Assembly (NCBI GenBank): GCA_965277355.1
Contig: CBDICN010000001.1
Location: 1 to 64,000, forward strand
Direction of reading: 5' to 3'
DNA length: 64,000 nucleotides
Origin: RH-AL1 sp965277355
Lineage (GTDB): Bacteria > Pseudomonadota > Alphaproteobacteria > Rhizobiales > Beijerinckiaceae
Within the stretch, counting starts at the first letter, position 1; the number at the start of each line of letters is the position of its first letter. This document shows positions 19,199 to 27,856 of this stretch, one piece after another. The notes below the pieces were generated by a model that was not told the origin of the DNA, searched no databases, and worked only from the letters and a program-made list of their open reading frames with translations. Position numbers and translations under genes: made by a program.

Positions 19199-20035
19199 AT
19201 GTCGCTGCTTTCTTACGAACGAAAATACCGCGTCGGAGGGGGACAGCTCGTCGGCGGCGCCGCTTTCGATTTCTGGGTCGGCCCTTTCTACGTCGGCTTC
19301 TTCGGGGTCACGACGATCTTCTTCTCGCTCCTCGGGACCGGTTTGATCATCTATGGCGCGGCAATCGGACCGACCTGGGCGCTGTTCAAGATCTCGATCG
19401 CGCCGCCGAACCTCAGCTACGGGCTGCATTTCGCGCCGCTCAAGGAAGGCGGTCTATGGCAGATCATCACGGTCTGCGCGCTCGGCGCGTTCGGCTCCTG
19501 GGCGCTCCGGCAGGTGGAGATCGCGCGCAAGCTCGGCATGGGGCTGCACGTGCCGATCGCCTTCTCGGCCGCGATTTTCGCCTATTTCTCGCTCGAGGTG
19601 ATCCGGCCGGTGTTGATGGGCGCGTGGGGCTACGGCTTTCCCTACGGCATCATGAGCCATCTCGATTGGGTGTCGAACACCGGCTACCAGTACCTGCATT
19701 TCCATTACAATCCGGCGCACATGATCGCGGTGACCTGCTTTTTCACCACCGCGCTCGTCCTCGGCATGCACTCGGGCGAGATCCTCTCCGCCGCCAACCC
19801 CGGCAAGGGCGAGGCGGTCAAGTACGGCGAGCACGAAAGCATCTATTTTCGTGAGACGATCGCCTACTCCATCGGCGAACTCGGAATCCATCGGATCGGC
19901 TGGCTGCTCGCCATCAACGCCTCGTTCTGGAGCGGGGTCTGCATCCTCATATCCGGACCGTTTTGGACCCAAGGCTGGCCGTTCTTCTACAATTGGTACC
20001 TCAGCATGCCGATCTGGTCCGCTCAGGGTTTTTGA
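19199..20035 (+). CDS. pufL: Photosynthetic reaction centre L subunit
   Basis: Membrane subunit of the type II reaction centre; with PufM it binds the bacteriochlorophyll special pair, bacteriopheophytins and quinones. The 278-aa sequence starts MSLLSYERKYRVGGG and has the expected five transmembrane helices. Cofactor ligands are all present: His154 (accessory bacteriochlorophyll), His174 (special pair), His191 and His231 (iron). Tyr163 faces the cytochrome. In the QB pocket Glu213 and Ser224 match Rhodobacter L212 and L223, but the position of Asp L213 is Ser214. GGAGA precedes the ATG. It is the first gene of the operon and is followed by an unusually long 89-base gap. Confidence 0.97.
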   Translation: MSLLSYERKYRVGGGQLVGGAAFDFWVGPFYVGFFGVTTIFFSLLGTGLIIYGAAIGPTWALFKISIAPPNLSYGLHFAPLKEGGLWQIITVCALGAFGSWALRQVEIARKLGMGLHVPIAFSAAIFAYFSLEVIRPVLMGAWGYGFPYGIMSHLDWVSNTGYQYLHFHYNPAHMIAVTCFFTTALVLGMHSGEILSAANPGKGEAVKYGEHESIYFRETIAYSIGELGIHRIGWLLAINASFWSGVCILISGPFWTQGWPFFYNWYLSMPIWSAQGF

Positions 20036-20124
20036 TCCGGTTTGCTCGAGACCGCGGGTAACAGGATGGCTTTGTCCGCCTGGTTTCCATTAGCTTGAAG
20101 TCAAACTAAAACGATGGTGTCAGG

Positions 20125-21126
20125 ATGGCGCGCTACCATACCCTCTACAACGCGGTCGAGCTTCGAGGACCGATCGAGCGTGGGCTGCATCCGCCGCCTC
20201 TGCGGCGCGGGACCAAGGAGGCCGTTGGCTTTTCGAAACTCTTCGGCCGCCTGGGCGAGTTGCAACTCGGCCCGTTCTACCTGGGTTTTGAAGGTTTCCT
20301 GTCGATCGTCTGCGGTCTCATCGCCTTCGAGATCATCGGGCTCAACATGTGGGCCTCGGTGGATTGGAATCCGATCCGCTTCATCAAGCTCCTCCCGTTC
20401 CTGGCGCTCAATCCGCCGCCTTCGAAGTATGGTCTGTCACTGCCGCCACTCCACGACGGCGGCTGGTGGCTGATGGCCGGCTTCTTTCTGACGACGTCGA
20501 TCCTGCTATGGTGGACTCGGATGTACCGGCGCGCCCGGGCCAACGGTCTCGGAACCCATGTTCCGTGGTGCTTCGCCTCCGCCATCTGGCTCTATCTCGT
20601 ACTCGGCTTCATCCGGCCGATCCTGATGGGCAGCTGGTCCGAGGCGGTGCCGTTCGGGATCATCCCGCACCTCAATTGGACGGCGACGTTCTCGGTGCGC
20701 TACGGCAACCTCTTCTACGACCCGTTTCACATGCTCTCGATCACCTTCCTATACGGATCGGCGGTTCTGTTCGGCATGCACGGCGGGACGATCATGGCCG
20801 TTACCAAGTTCGGCGGCGATCGCGAGACCCACGAGATCGTCGACCGCGGCACCGCCGCGGAGCGGGCCTCGTTGTTCTGGCGCTGGACGATGGGCTTCAA
20901 CGCCACGATGGAGTCGATCCATCGTTGGGGCTGGTGGTTCGCCACGCTCACGACTCTGACCGGCGGCATCGGCATCCTGATCACCGGCACCGTCGTCGAC
21001 AATTGGTATTTGTGGGGCGTGAAGCACGCCATCGCGCCGGATTATCCCGCCGTCTATCGCCAGCTTCCGCCCGTTCCGCAACGCGCGCTCGATCAGAAAC
21101 AGCCCTATATCGTGGTGCCGCGATGA
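20125..21126 (+). CDS. pufM: Photosynthetic reaction centre M subunit
   Basis: Partner of PufL in the reaction-centre core, 333 aa with five transmembrane helices. Ligands keep the Rhodobacter numbering: His182 (accessory bacteriochlorophyll), His202 (special pair), His219, Glu234 and His266 (iron). Tyr210 and Trp252 near the bacteriopheophytin and QA are also conserved. Glu45 takes the place of Asn M44. The extended C-terminus (VKHAIAPDYPAVYRQLPP) is typical of species that have a bound tetraheme cytochrome. The ATG at 20125 has only a weak CAGG before it. Its stop overlaps pufC (ATGA). Confidence 0.97.
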   Translation: MARYHTLYNAVELRGPIERGLHPPPLRRGTKEAVGFSKLFGRLGELQLGPFYLGFEGFLSIVCGLIAFEIIGLNMWASVDWNPIRFIKLLPFLALNPPPSKYGLSLPPLHDGGWWLMAGFFLTTSILLWWTRMYRRARANGLGTHVPWCFASAIWLYLVLGFIRPILMGSWSEAVPFGIIPHLNWTATFSVRYGNLFYDPFHMLSITFLYGSAVLFGMHGGTIMAVTKFGGDRETHEIVDRGTAAERASLFWRWTMGFNATMESIHRWGWWFATLTTLTGGIGILITGTVVDNWYLWGVKHAIAPDYPAVYRQLPPVPQRALDQKQPYIVVPR

Positions 21127-22280
21127 AACTCTCGTTCGTCCTCGCCGGAACGGCGGCTGTCGTCCTCGCCATTGTCGCCATAAAAGTGCCGGACTGGCAT
21201 GGTCCCGGTGTCCACGGCACCCAAATGGGTTACCGCGCGAACTCCTCGGTGCAGTTCGCCAGCCGCGCCGAAACTGCGCCGATCAACGTCGACGTTCCGG
21301 GGGCGCTTCCTCCCGCCGCCACGGGCGGCCCGATGGCGACCGAAAAGTACAAGAACGTGAAGGTGCTCACCGACGTCAGCGCGGCCGAGTTCGACCGCTT
21401 GCAGGTCGCGCTGACCGCCTGGGTGTCGCCGAAGCAAGGTTGCGGCTTCTGCCACGACGGCAGCAACTACGAATCCGACGCCAAGCCGACGAAGCTCGCC
21501 GCGCGGCGCATGCTCGAAATGACGCGCTACATCAATGCCGCATGGAAGACGCATGTCCAGCCTTCCGGCATGACCTGCTTCACCTGCCACCGCGGGCAGC
21601 CGATCCCGCAGGAAGTGTGGTGGCCGCGGCAGACGGCGCCGGTCCAACGGGGAATCGACAAGCAGGATATCTGGAACGAGGCCGGCGACACGGTCAGTCG
21701 TTTCTTCCCCAACAACGGCTTCGCCGAATACTACTTGCAGGACAATCCGGTCGCCGGTCAATCGACGACCGCGCTTCGCAGCAACCGGGTTGCCGATGCG
21801 GTCGTCCACGCACGCATCTACGAGATGATGATGCAGATGTCGCTGCAGATCGGCGTCAATTGCGGCTTCTGTCATAACTCGCGCGCGTTCGCGGACTGGA
21901 GCCAGAGTTCGCCCTATCGTTGGGTCGGCTACTACTCCCTCAATATGATGCGCGATCTCAACAGAACGTATTTGCTGCCGTTCGCCCAGATCCTTCCGCA
22001 GCAGCGGGAGCTGGTTCGTCGAAATCCGCTGCCCGTGATCCCTGCCTTTCAGACCGGGCCGCAATCCGGCAGCGCGCTGCTGACCTGCGAGACGTGCCAT
22101 TACAGGCTCGTCAAGCCGCTCAATGGCGTCAACATGCTGAAGGACTATCCGGGCCTCACGGGCAAGCAGCCGGATGCCAAGGACAGCGATCCCGACACGG
22201 CGATCACCCGCGCCTCGCTGCAGCAGATGCAGAAACCAAGCCTCGGCGCGCTCGACAATGAAGTGGGAGCCTTGCGATGA
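21123..22280 (+). CDS. pufC: Reaction-centre tetraheme cytochrome c subunit
   Basis: Periplasmic cytochrome that re-reduces the photo-oxidised special pair. Four heme-attachment motifs are visible: CGFCH at 107-111, CFTCH at 152-156, CGFCH at 247-251 and CETCH at 322-326. The N-terminus is one hydrophobic segment (FVLAGTAAVVLAIVAI). There is no cysteine before residue 107, so this PufC has no lipobox and is probably held by an uncleaved helix. Length 385 aa is normal. The start overlaps the pufM stop and the stop overlaps the puhA start, each as ATGA, implying translational coupling. Confidence 0.96.
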   Translation: MKLSFVLAGTAAVVLAIVAIKVPDWHGPGVHGTQMGYRANSSVQFASRAETAPINVDVPGALPPAATGGPMATEKYKNVKVLTDVSAAEFDRLQVALTAWVSPKQGCGFCHDGSNYESDAKPTKLAARRMLEMTRYINAAWKTHVQPSGMTCFTCHRGQPIPQEVWWPRQTAPVQRGIDKQDIWNEAGDTVSRFFPNNGFAEYYLQDNPVAGQSTTALRSNRVADAVVHARIYEMMMQMSLQIGVNCGFCHNSRAFADWSQSSPYRWVGYYSLNMMRDLNRTYLLPFAQILPQQRELVRRNPLPVIPAFQTGPQSGSALLTCETCHYRLVKPLNGVNMLKDYPGLTGKQPDAKDSDPDTAITRASLQQMQKPSLGALDNEVGALR

Positions 22281-23041
22281 TCGGATCGTTCACCCAGCAG
22301 ATCGATCTGCCGCAAGTGCTCGTCGCGGCATTCGCCTTGTTCTTCGCGGGGCTGGTCGTCTACCTTCAGCGCGAGAGCAAGCGGGAAGGCTATCCGCTCC
22401 AAGAGGCAATACCTGAACTCAACCACAGAATCCTCGGCTTTCCCGAACCGCCGCCGCCGAAGACCTACAAGATGCTAGAGGGTGGCTTCGCCACGCTTCC
22501 GCAAGAGTACGAGCGGCGCGAATTGGCGGCGAGGCCGCGAACCTCGAGCCCTGGCGACCCGATCTATCCCACCGGCGATCCGCTGCTCGCCGGCATCGGG
22601 CCGAGCTCCTACACGTTGCGCCGAGACACGCCTTTCGTCATGCTCGACGGCAGCCTGACCGTGGCGCCGTTGCGGGACGCCACGGATTACACCTGCGTCG
22701 ATCCCGACCTCGATCCGCGCGGGATGAGGGTGTTGGGGTCCGACCGCGTGCCAGTCGGGATTGCCGTCGACGACTGGGTCGATAAGGAATCGAAAATCCT
22801 GCGCTACGTCGAGGTCGCTCTCGACGGTCTCGCCGAGCATCGGCTGGTGCCGATCTTCTACATGCACATCAACGGGCGGGCGAAGGAAATTCGCGTCGAT
22901 TGCCTGCAAGCGGCGCAGCTCGCAAAAGCGCCGATCCTGCGCAACCCCAACGAAATCACGGCACGCGAGGAAGACATGATCAACGGTTTCTTTGCGGGCG
23001 GCTACATCTATTCCAAACCGTTAAAGGAGGCCTTGCTGTGA
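22277..23041 (+). CDS. puhA: Photosynthetic reaction centre H subunit
   Basis: H subunit caps the cytoplasmic side of the L-M core and carries protons to QB. The 254-aa protein has one N-terminal transmembrane helix (VLVAAFALFFAGLVVYLQ) and then RESKREGYPL, the conserved H-subunit junction. The PRC-barrel domain contains GIAVDDWVDKESKILRYVEV and a C-terminal GFFAGGYIYSKP, matching the family. In most purple bacteria puhA lies in a separate operon next to bch/lhaA genes; here it directly follows pufC with a 4-base overlap. Confidence 0.96.
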   Translation: MIGSFTQQIDLPQVLVAAFALFFAGLVVYLQRESKREGYPLQEAIPELNHRILGFPEPPPPKTYKMLEGGFATLPQEYERRELAARPRTSSPGDPIYPTGDPLLAGIGPSSYTLRRDTPFVMLDGSLTVAPLRDATDYTCVDPDLDPRGMRVLGSDRVPVGIAVDDWVDKESKILRYVEVALDGLAEHRLVPIFYMHINGRAKEIRVDCLQAAQLAKAPILRNPNEITAREEDMINGFFAGGYIYSKPLKEALL

Positions 23042-23700
23042 ACCTCGAAGCGGAGATCCACCGCGGCAATCGGCTCGCGAACGGCGAGAGCATCGTGTGG
23101 CGCGGCAGGCCGGGCTGGTTCGGCCTCGCCTGCGATGCCTTCCACCTGCGCGCGATCGCCTGCTACTTCGCGTTCATCATCGCCTTGAACGCCTACCAGG
23201 CATGGGCGAAACACCTCGCCTTCGACAAGGCCGCGCGCGCCAGCCTGCCGCTTCTCGTGGCGATCGCCGGCGCGATGTTCGTGGTGGCGGGCCTCGCCTG
23301 GCTCACCGCGCGGACGACCCGCTACACGATCACCGATCGCCGCGTCATCCTGCATTACGGCGTCGCGATGCCGGCGACGCTGTCGCTGCCCTACTCGCAG
23401 ATCGTCAAGGCGTCGGTCGCGATCAACAGGGATCACTCAGGCGATATCCCGCTGGTGCTGAAGAGCACCAACCATATGCCGTACCTGAAGCTTTGGCCTC
23501 TCGCGAGGCCGTGGACGATCACGCATCCCGAGCCGATGCTGCGCCGGGTGCCGAAGGCGGCCGTGGCCGGCGGCCTACTGGTGCGCGCGATTGCCGCGGC
23601 CGCGCACGAAGCCGAATCGCTCCGCGCGGCCGCGACAGTGCCGGAGGTCGAGACGATCGCCCATGAGCCGACCGTTGCGTTCGCGCAAGCTGTTGCTTGA
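23038..23700 (+). CDS. puhB: Reaction-centre assembly protein PuhB
   Basis: Integral membrane protein of 220 aa needed for assembly of the reaction centre in other purple bacteria. It begins with EAEIHRGNRLANGESIVWRG, then two or three hydrophobic helices (AIACYFAFIIALNAYQAW, LLVAIAGAMFVVAGLAWL), and a PH-like domain (TTRYTITDRRVILHYGVAMP). GTG at 23038 is the start: it overlaps the puhA stop (GTGA), and AAAGGAGG lies 7 bases upstream, the best ribosome-binding site of the operon. It is the last gene; no puhC, puhE or acsF follows. Confidence 0.93.
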   Translation: MNLEAEIHRGNRLANGESIVWRGRPGWFGLACDAFHLRAIACYFAFIIALNAYQAWAKHLAFDKAARASLPLLVAIAGAMFVVAGLAWLTARTTRYTITDRRVILHYGVAMPATLSLPYSQIVKASVAINRDHSGDIPLVLKSTNHMPYLKLWPLARPWTITHPEPMLRRVPKAAVAGGLLVRAIAAAAHEAESLRAAATVPEVETIAHEPTVAFAQAVA

Positions 23701-23801
23701 ACCTTGACATCGGGTTCCGGGAACTCGCACGAAAGGCGCCGAGCGAGCCGGCGCCAACCCGCCCGATCGGACAGGTCGGCGCAGGCCGCACCAGTGAAGT
23801 C

Positions 23802-24539
23802 CTACGGCGTCACGTGCCCGCGCGAGCGGCCGCCGGTGACTTTGCAGGAGCACCCGGCGCCGACGTAGGAGGCGTTGTAGAGTTGGCAGGTCAGGACCGG
23901 CGTGCTGCAGAAGTCGCCGGTGGTCGCGGCGCTGCGTCCTGTCTGAACGCCTTCGCCGTAGCCGCCTTCGCCGTACTGCACGCCGGGCGCCTGCTGGTAG
24001 CCGTAGCCGTAGCCGTAGCCGGAGGCGTCCCCATAGCCGCCATAGCCGTCATATCCATCGTACCCGCCATCGCCGTAGCCGAAGCCGCCGCCTAGGCCGT
24101 AGCCGAGCGCGCCCGCACCGAGCCCGATCGCAGCGCCGCGCGCGAAACCGTTGCCGCGCCCGCCGTAACCGCCGGCGTAGCGTCCGCCGTGTCCGCCGAA
24201 TTGGCCGCCGCGTCCAGCCATTCGGCCGCCGCTCACCCGGGCGCCACCAGCCAAGCCGCCGCCGGCCAGACCGCGACCGGCCAAGCCACCACCAGCAAGA
24301 CCGCGCCCGGCGCCGCCGCCCATGCCGCCCGCGTGGCCGCCGCCCATGCCGCCAGCGTGGCCACCACCGATGCCACCAGCGTGGCCACCGCCAGCCATGC
24401 CGCCAGCATGACCGCCGCCACCCATGCCACCGCCACCACCGTGGCCGCCGCCACCGCCCATGCCGGCGGCGAAGCCCGGGTCGGACATCGCCACCGCCGC
24501 GCCGATCGCCAAAGCCGTCGTCAAAATGTACTTGCGCAT
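23802..24539 (-). CDS. Exported glycine-rich repeat protein
   Basis: Protein of 245 aa with a signal peptide (MRKYILTTALAIGAAVAMS, then GFAAG). Residues 26-100 consist of degenerate GGGHAGGMGGG-type repeats. They are followed by GLAGGGLAGRG repeats and a Gly-Tyr-Asp-rich section (YDGYDGYGGYGD). The last 35 residues have four cysteines (DFCSTPVLTCQLY and GCSCKV), probably forming disulfides. Likely a secreted or cell-surface protein; function unknown. It converges with puhB. The repeats make the gene prone to length variation. Confidence 0.75.
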   Translation of the reverse strand: MRKYILTTALAIGAAVAMSDPGFAAGMGGGGGHGGGGGMGGGGHAGGMAGGGHAGGIGGGHAGGMGGGHAGGMGGGAGRGLAGGGLAGRGLAGGGLAGGARVSGGRMAGRGGQFGGHGGRYAGGYGGRGNGFARGAAIGLGAGALGYGLGGGFGYGDGGYDGYDGYGGYGDASGYGYGYGYQQAPGVQYGEGGYGEGVQTGRSAATTGDFCSTPVLTCQLYNASYVGAGCSCKVTGGRSRGHVTP

Positions 24540-24944
24540 GATCTCTCGCCTTCTTCGTCGTGCTGTATAAAACGGTGAAGCGCTCTTCGCCGGGAAAGTT
24601 GCCTTTCGCAGGTCTGGGAAAGGCTTACGCCGTTCGACGCAGGGCGACGGTTTCGAGCCGAACAGGCTTCATGACGACTTGCGGGCAGGGCGCCGGTCAT
24701 TGCGCGGCGCGTGCGCCGAGCCCGCATTACGCCGCGCGTTCCGCCTCCTGTCGCGCCGAAGAAGGACGCGCGGCGCGGACCCGCAGGCCGGCGACGGCGG
24801 ACCAATTCATGAAGGAAGGGCCGACCCGAACCCATCCAGATTTTTCTGTAAAAGACGCACCGGACCTCGCGCGAAAGGCTTGCCAAAACGACGACCGCGG
24901 ATCGCGGTAGCAACGTGTGTTTTTAGCAGAAACCATCATGTGCG
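24540..24944. other. Intergenic region without a recognisable gene
   Basis: About 400 bases between the divergent glycine-rich gene and the repeat that borders uvrB. The open frames here are short, arginine-rich and unlike proteins, so they are not called. The glycine-rich gene's promoter must lie near 24540-24620. Nothing else is seen. Confidence 0.6.
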
Positions 24945-25103
24945 CCCCTTCTCCCGCTTGCGGGAGAAGGTGGCCCGACGCAGTCGGGTCGGATGAGGGG
25001 CAGCGCCGAAAGAAGCCTGCACCAGGGTGCAGCGTTGCGCCCGGTGCCGTCATCCGTCGCTGCTTCGCATCGACACCTTCTCCCGCGAGCGGGAGAAGGG
25101 GAG
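24945..25103. repeat. Paired palindromic dispersed repeat, copy C
   Basis: Third copy of the CTTCTCCCGC-type pair: outer palindrome at 24948-24970, inner CCCGACGCAGTCGGG with GGTCGGATGAGGGG, then an inverted second copy ending TCTCCCGCGAGCGGGAGA at 25080-25097. It ends 3 bases after the uvrB stop codon and may serve as its transcription terminator by hairpin formation. Confidence 0.85.
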
Positions 25104-25105
25104 CC

Positions 25106-27775
25106 TCACCCCCGCCGCTTGCCCTTGAAGACCCGCGTCCCGCCCTTGCCGGCGCTACTCCGCGGCTTGGCCTCGCCGCCGCCGAAATTGTGCGGGCCCA
25201 TCTCGTTGTCCGTCGGCTTGTGCGGGCGGGAGAGCACGTTGGCGGCCGGGCCGAACTTGCGCGGGCCACTGTAACCGCCGGAGGCGTCGTCGACCTCGCG
25301 CTGGCTCGCCAGCGGGTCGCTGCCGACCGCCAGCTCCACGGCTTGCAGGCGCTTGACCTCGTCGCGTAGCCGCGCCGCCTCCTCGAACTCCAGGTTCGCG
25401 GCGGCGTCGCGCATTCGCTTCTCGAGGTCGGCGAGGTTGGCCTTGAAGTTGTGGCCGATCATCGGCGAGCCGTCCGCGAGGCCGGCATCGACGGTGACGT
25501 GGTCGGCCTCGTAGACCGACCCGAGAATGTCTTGGATGCCGCGCTTGATCGTCGCCGGCGTGATGTCGTGCTCGGTATTGTACGCCTCCTGTTTCTCGCG
25601 CCGGCGCGAGGTCTCCGCCATCGCGCGCTGCATCGAGCCGGTCTTGTGGTCGGCGTAGAGGATCACCTTGCCATCGATGTTGCGCGCGGCGCGGCCGATG
25701 GTCTGCACCAGCGAGGTCTCGGAGCGCAGGAACCCCTCCTTGTCGGCGTCGAGGATGGCTACCAGCCCGCACTCGGGAATGTCCAAGCCTTCGCGCAGAA
25801 GGTTGATGCCGATCAGCGCGTCGAAGGCGCCGAGGCGGAGGTCGCGGATGATCTCGATGCGCTCGATCGTGTCGATGTCGGAGTGCATGTAGCGCACCCT
25901 GACGCCCGCCTCGTGGAGGTATTCGGTGAGGTCCTCCGCCATGCGCTTGGTCAGCACGGTGACAAGCGAGCGGTAGCCGGCCAGCGCGGTGGCGCGGATC
26001 TCGCCCAGCACGTCGTCGACCTGGGCGCGGGCCGGGCGTACTTCCACCGGCGGGTCGATGAGGCCGGTCGGGCGGATCACCTGCTCGACGAAAACGCCTC
26101 CCGTCCTTTCCATTTCCCACGTGCCCGGCGTGGCCGAGACGTGCACGGTCTGCGGGCGCATCGCCTCCCATTCCTCGAAGCGCAGCGGGCGGTTGTCCAT
26201 GCAGCTGGGGAGGCGAAAGCCGTATTCCGCCAGCGTCGCCTTGCGGCGAAAGTCGCCGCGGTACATGCCGCCGATCTGCGGCACGGTGACGTGGCTCTCG
26301 TCGGTGAAGACGAGGGCGTTGTCGGGCAGGTACTCGAAAAGGGTCGGCGGCGGCTCGCCGGGCTTGCGGCCGGTGAGATAGCGCGAATAGTTCTCGATGC
26401 CGGCGCAGGAGCCGGTCGCCTCCATCATCTCGAGGTCGAACATGCAGCGCTGCTCGAGCCGCTGCGCCTCGAGCAGCCGGCCGGCGCCGTAGAGCCCGTC
26501 GAGACGCTGTTTCAGCTCGGTCTTGATGGCCTTGATCGACTGCAGCAGGGTCGGGCGCGGCGTCACGTAATGCGAGTTCGCGTAGATCTTGATGAAGTCG
26601 AGATCCTGCACCTTCTTGCCGGTGAGCGGGTCGAACTCGACGATGCTCTCGACCTCGTCGCCGAAGAAGCCGACCCGCCAGGCGCGGTCCTCATAGTGCG
26701 CCGGGAACAGCTCCACGGTGTCGCCGCGCACGCGGAAGACGCCTCTGGAAAAGTCACCCGCCGACCGTTTGTATTGCAGCGCGACAAGGTCGGCGATAAG
26801 CTGGCGCTGGTCGATTTTCTCCCCGCTCTTCACCGTGAAGGTCATCGCCGTGTAGGTCTCGACCGAGCCGATACCGTAGATGCACGAGACCGAGGCGACG
26901 ATGATGACGTCGTCGCGCTCGAGCAGGGAGCGGGTGGCGGCGTGACGCATCCGGTCGATCTGCTCGTTGATCGATGATTCCTTCTCGATATAGGTGTCGG
27001 TGCGCGGGACGTAGGCCTCGGGTTGATAGTAGTCGTAGTACGAGACGAAGTATTCCACCGCGTTGTTGGGGAAGAAGCTCTTGAACTCGCCGTAGAGCTG
27101 CGCCGCCAGCGTCTTGTTGGGCGCGAGAACGAGGGCGGGGCGATTGGTCTCGCTGATAACCTGCGCCATCGTGAACGTCTTGCCGGAGCCGGTGACGCCG
27201 AGCAGCACCTGGTCGCGCTCGTGCTGGCGCACACCGGCCACCAGCTCGGCGATGGCATGGGGCTGGTCGCCCTTGGGCTCGTATTCCGAGACGAGCTCGA
27301 AATGGATGCCGCCTTCCGACTTGTCGGGACGGTGCGGCCGGTGGGGCGTCCAGGCCGCCCCCTGCTTGATGTTAGGGTCGCCGGCAGCGAGCAGCGCCTG
27401 TAGGCTGTCCGCGGTGGCGGCGGCGCCGGTCATGCCGCGCGGGTGCGACACGTCGTCGAGCTTGGGTTGGCGCGGCGGGGGCGGCGCCGGCAGGTCGTCG
27501 CCGGGCACGGTGGTGCCGGCGGGCACGCCGAACATCGCCTCGAGCTTGGTGTCGATGCGCGACACCGGCGCGGCGTCGGCGTCGAAGCGAGCCTGGCCCT
27601 CCTCGAACCCCTCGCGCGGCGGGGGCTTGACGTTGAGGGCCGGGTTGAGCAGGGCGGCGAGGTGCTCGCCGAGCGGCTTCAGCTCGGGCTTGGCGGCCTT
27701 GGACTTGCCGGTCGGCTTGGGGGAGGGGAGCGCCGCCTCGGCCTGCGGCTTACCTGTCTTGCGGGGTCTCGGCAT
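25106..27775 (-). CDS. uvrB: Excinuclease ABC subunit B
   Basis: DNA-damage verification helicase of nucleotide excision repair. The helicase core starts FELVSEYEPKGDQPHAI and has the Walker A GVTGSGKTFTMA (about residues 193-200), the beta-hairpin region SYYDYYQPEAYVPRTDTYIE, the Walker B-type FTDESHVTVPQIG, and ILDADKEGFLRSETSLVQTI. The C-terminal UVR motif is LEKRMRDAAANLEFEEAARL. At 889 aa it is about 200 residues longer than the E. coli protein. A Lys/Pro-rich N-terminal extension of about 158 residues and a roughly 60-residue charged tail account for this; such extensions are usual in Hyphomicrobiales. Confidence 0.95.
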   Translation of the reverse strand: MPRPRKTGKPQAEAALPSPKPTGKSKAAKPELKPLGEHLAALLNPALNVKPPPREGFEEGQARFDADAAPVSRIDTKLEAMFGVPAGTTVPGDDLPAPPPPRQPKLDDVSHPRGMTGAAATADSLQALLAAGDPNIKQGAAWTPHRPHRPDKSEGGIHFELVSEYEPKGDQPHAIAELVAGVRQHERDQVLLGVTGSGKTFTMAQVISETNRPALVLAPNKTLAAQLYGEFKSFFPNNAVEYFVSYYDYYQPEAYVPRTDTYIEKESSINEQIDRMRHAATRSLLERDDVIIVASVSCIYGIGSVETYTAMTFTVKSGEKIDQRQLIADLVALQYKRSAGDFSRGVFRVRGDTVELFPAHYEDRAWRVGFFGDEVESIVEFDPLTGKKVQDLDFIKIYANSHYVTPRPTLLQSIKAIKTELKQRLDGLYGAGRLLEAQRLEQRCMFDLEMMEATGSCAGIENYSRYLTGRKPGEPPPTLFEYLPDNALVFTDESHVTVPQIGGMYRGDFRRKATLAEYGFRLPSCMDNRPLRFEEWEAMRPQTVHVSATPGTWEMERTGGVFVEQVIRPTGLIDPPVEVRPARAQVDDVLGEIRATALAGYRSLVTVLTKRMAEDLTEYLHEAGVRVRYMHSDIDTIERIEIIRDLRLGAFDALIGINLLREGLDIPECGLVAILDADKEGFLRSETSLVQTIGRAARNIDGKVILYADHKTGSMQRAMAETSRRREKQEAYNTEHDITPATIKRGIQDILGSVYEADHVTVDAGLADGSPMIGHNFKANLADLEKRMRDAAANLEFEEAARLRDEVKRLQAVELAVGSDPLASQREVDDASGGYSGPRKFGPAANVLSRPHKPTDNEMGPHNFGGGEAKPRSSAGKGGTRVFKGKRRG

Positions 27776-27856
27776 CCGGCGAATATGGCGTCTCCGGCGG
27801 GTCGAGGGAAGACGCGCGGGCGGCGCGTCCACTCCCGTGTGCAGCGTGCCGCTGCC

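Noticed and set aside
23735..23755. GGCGCC inverted repeat after puhB as terminator
   Set aside because: The 6-bp stem is not followed by a T-run; too weak to call.
24160..24480. Repetitive CCGCC/ACC pattern resembling a CRISPR or minisatellite
   Set aside because: It is the coding repeat of the glycine-rich exported protein, with no constant repeat length and no spacers.
25451..26977. 508-codon plus-strand frame opposite uvrB
   Set aside because: Shadow of a high-GC gene. UvrB motifs in the minus strand are unambiguous.
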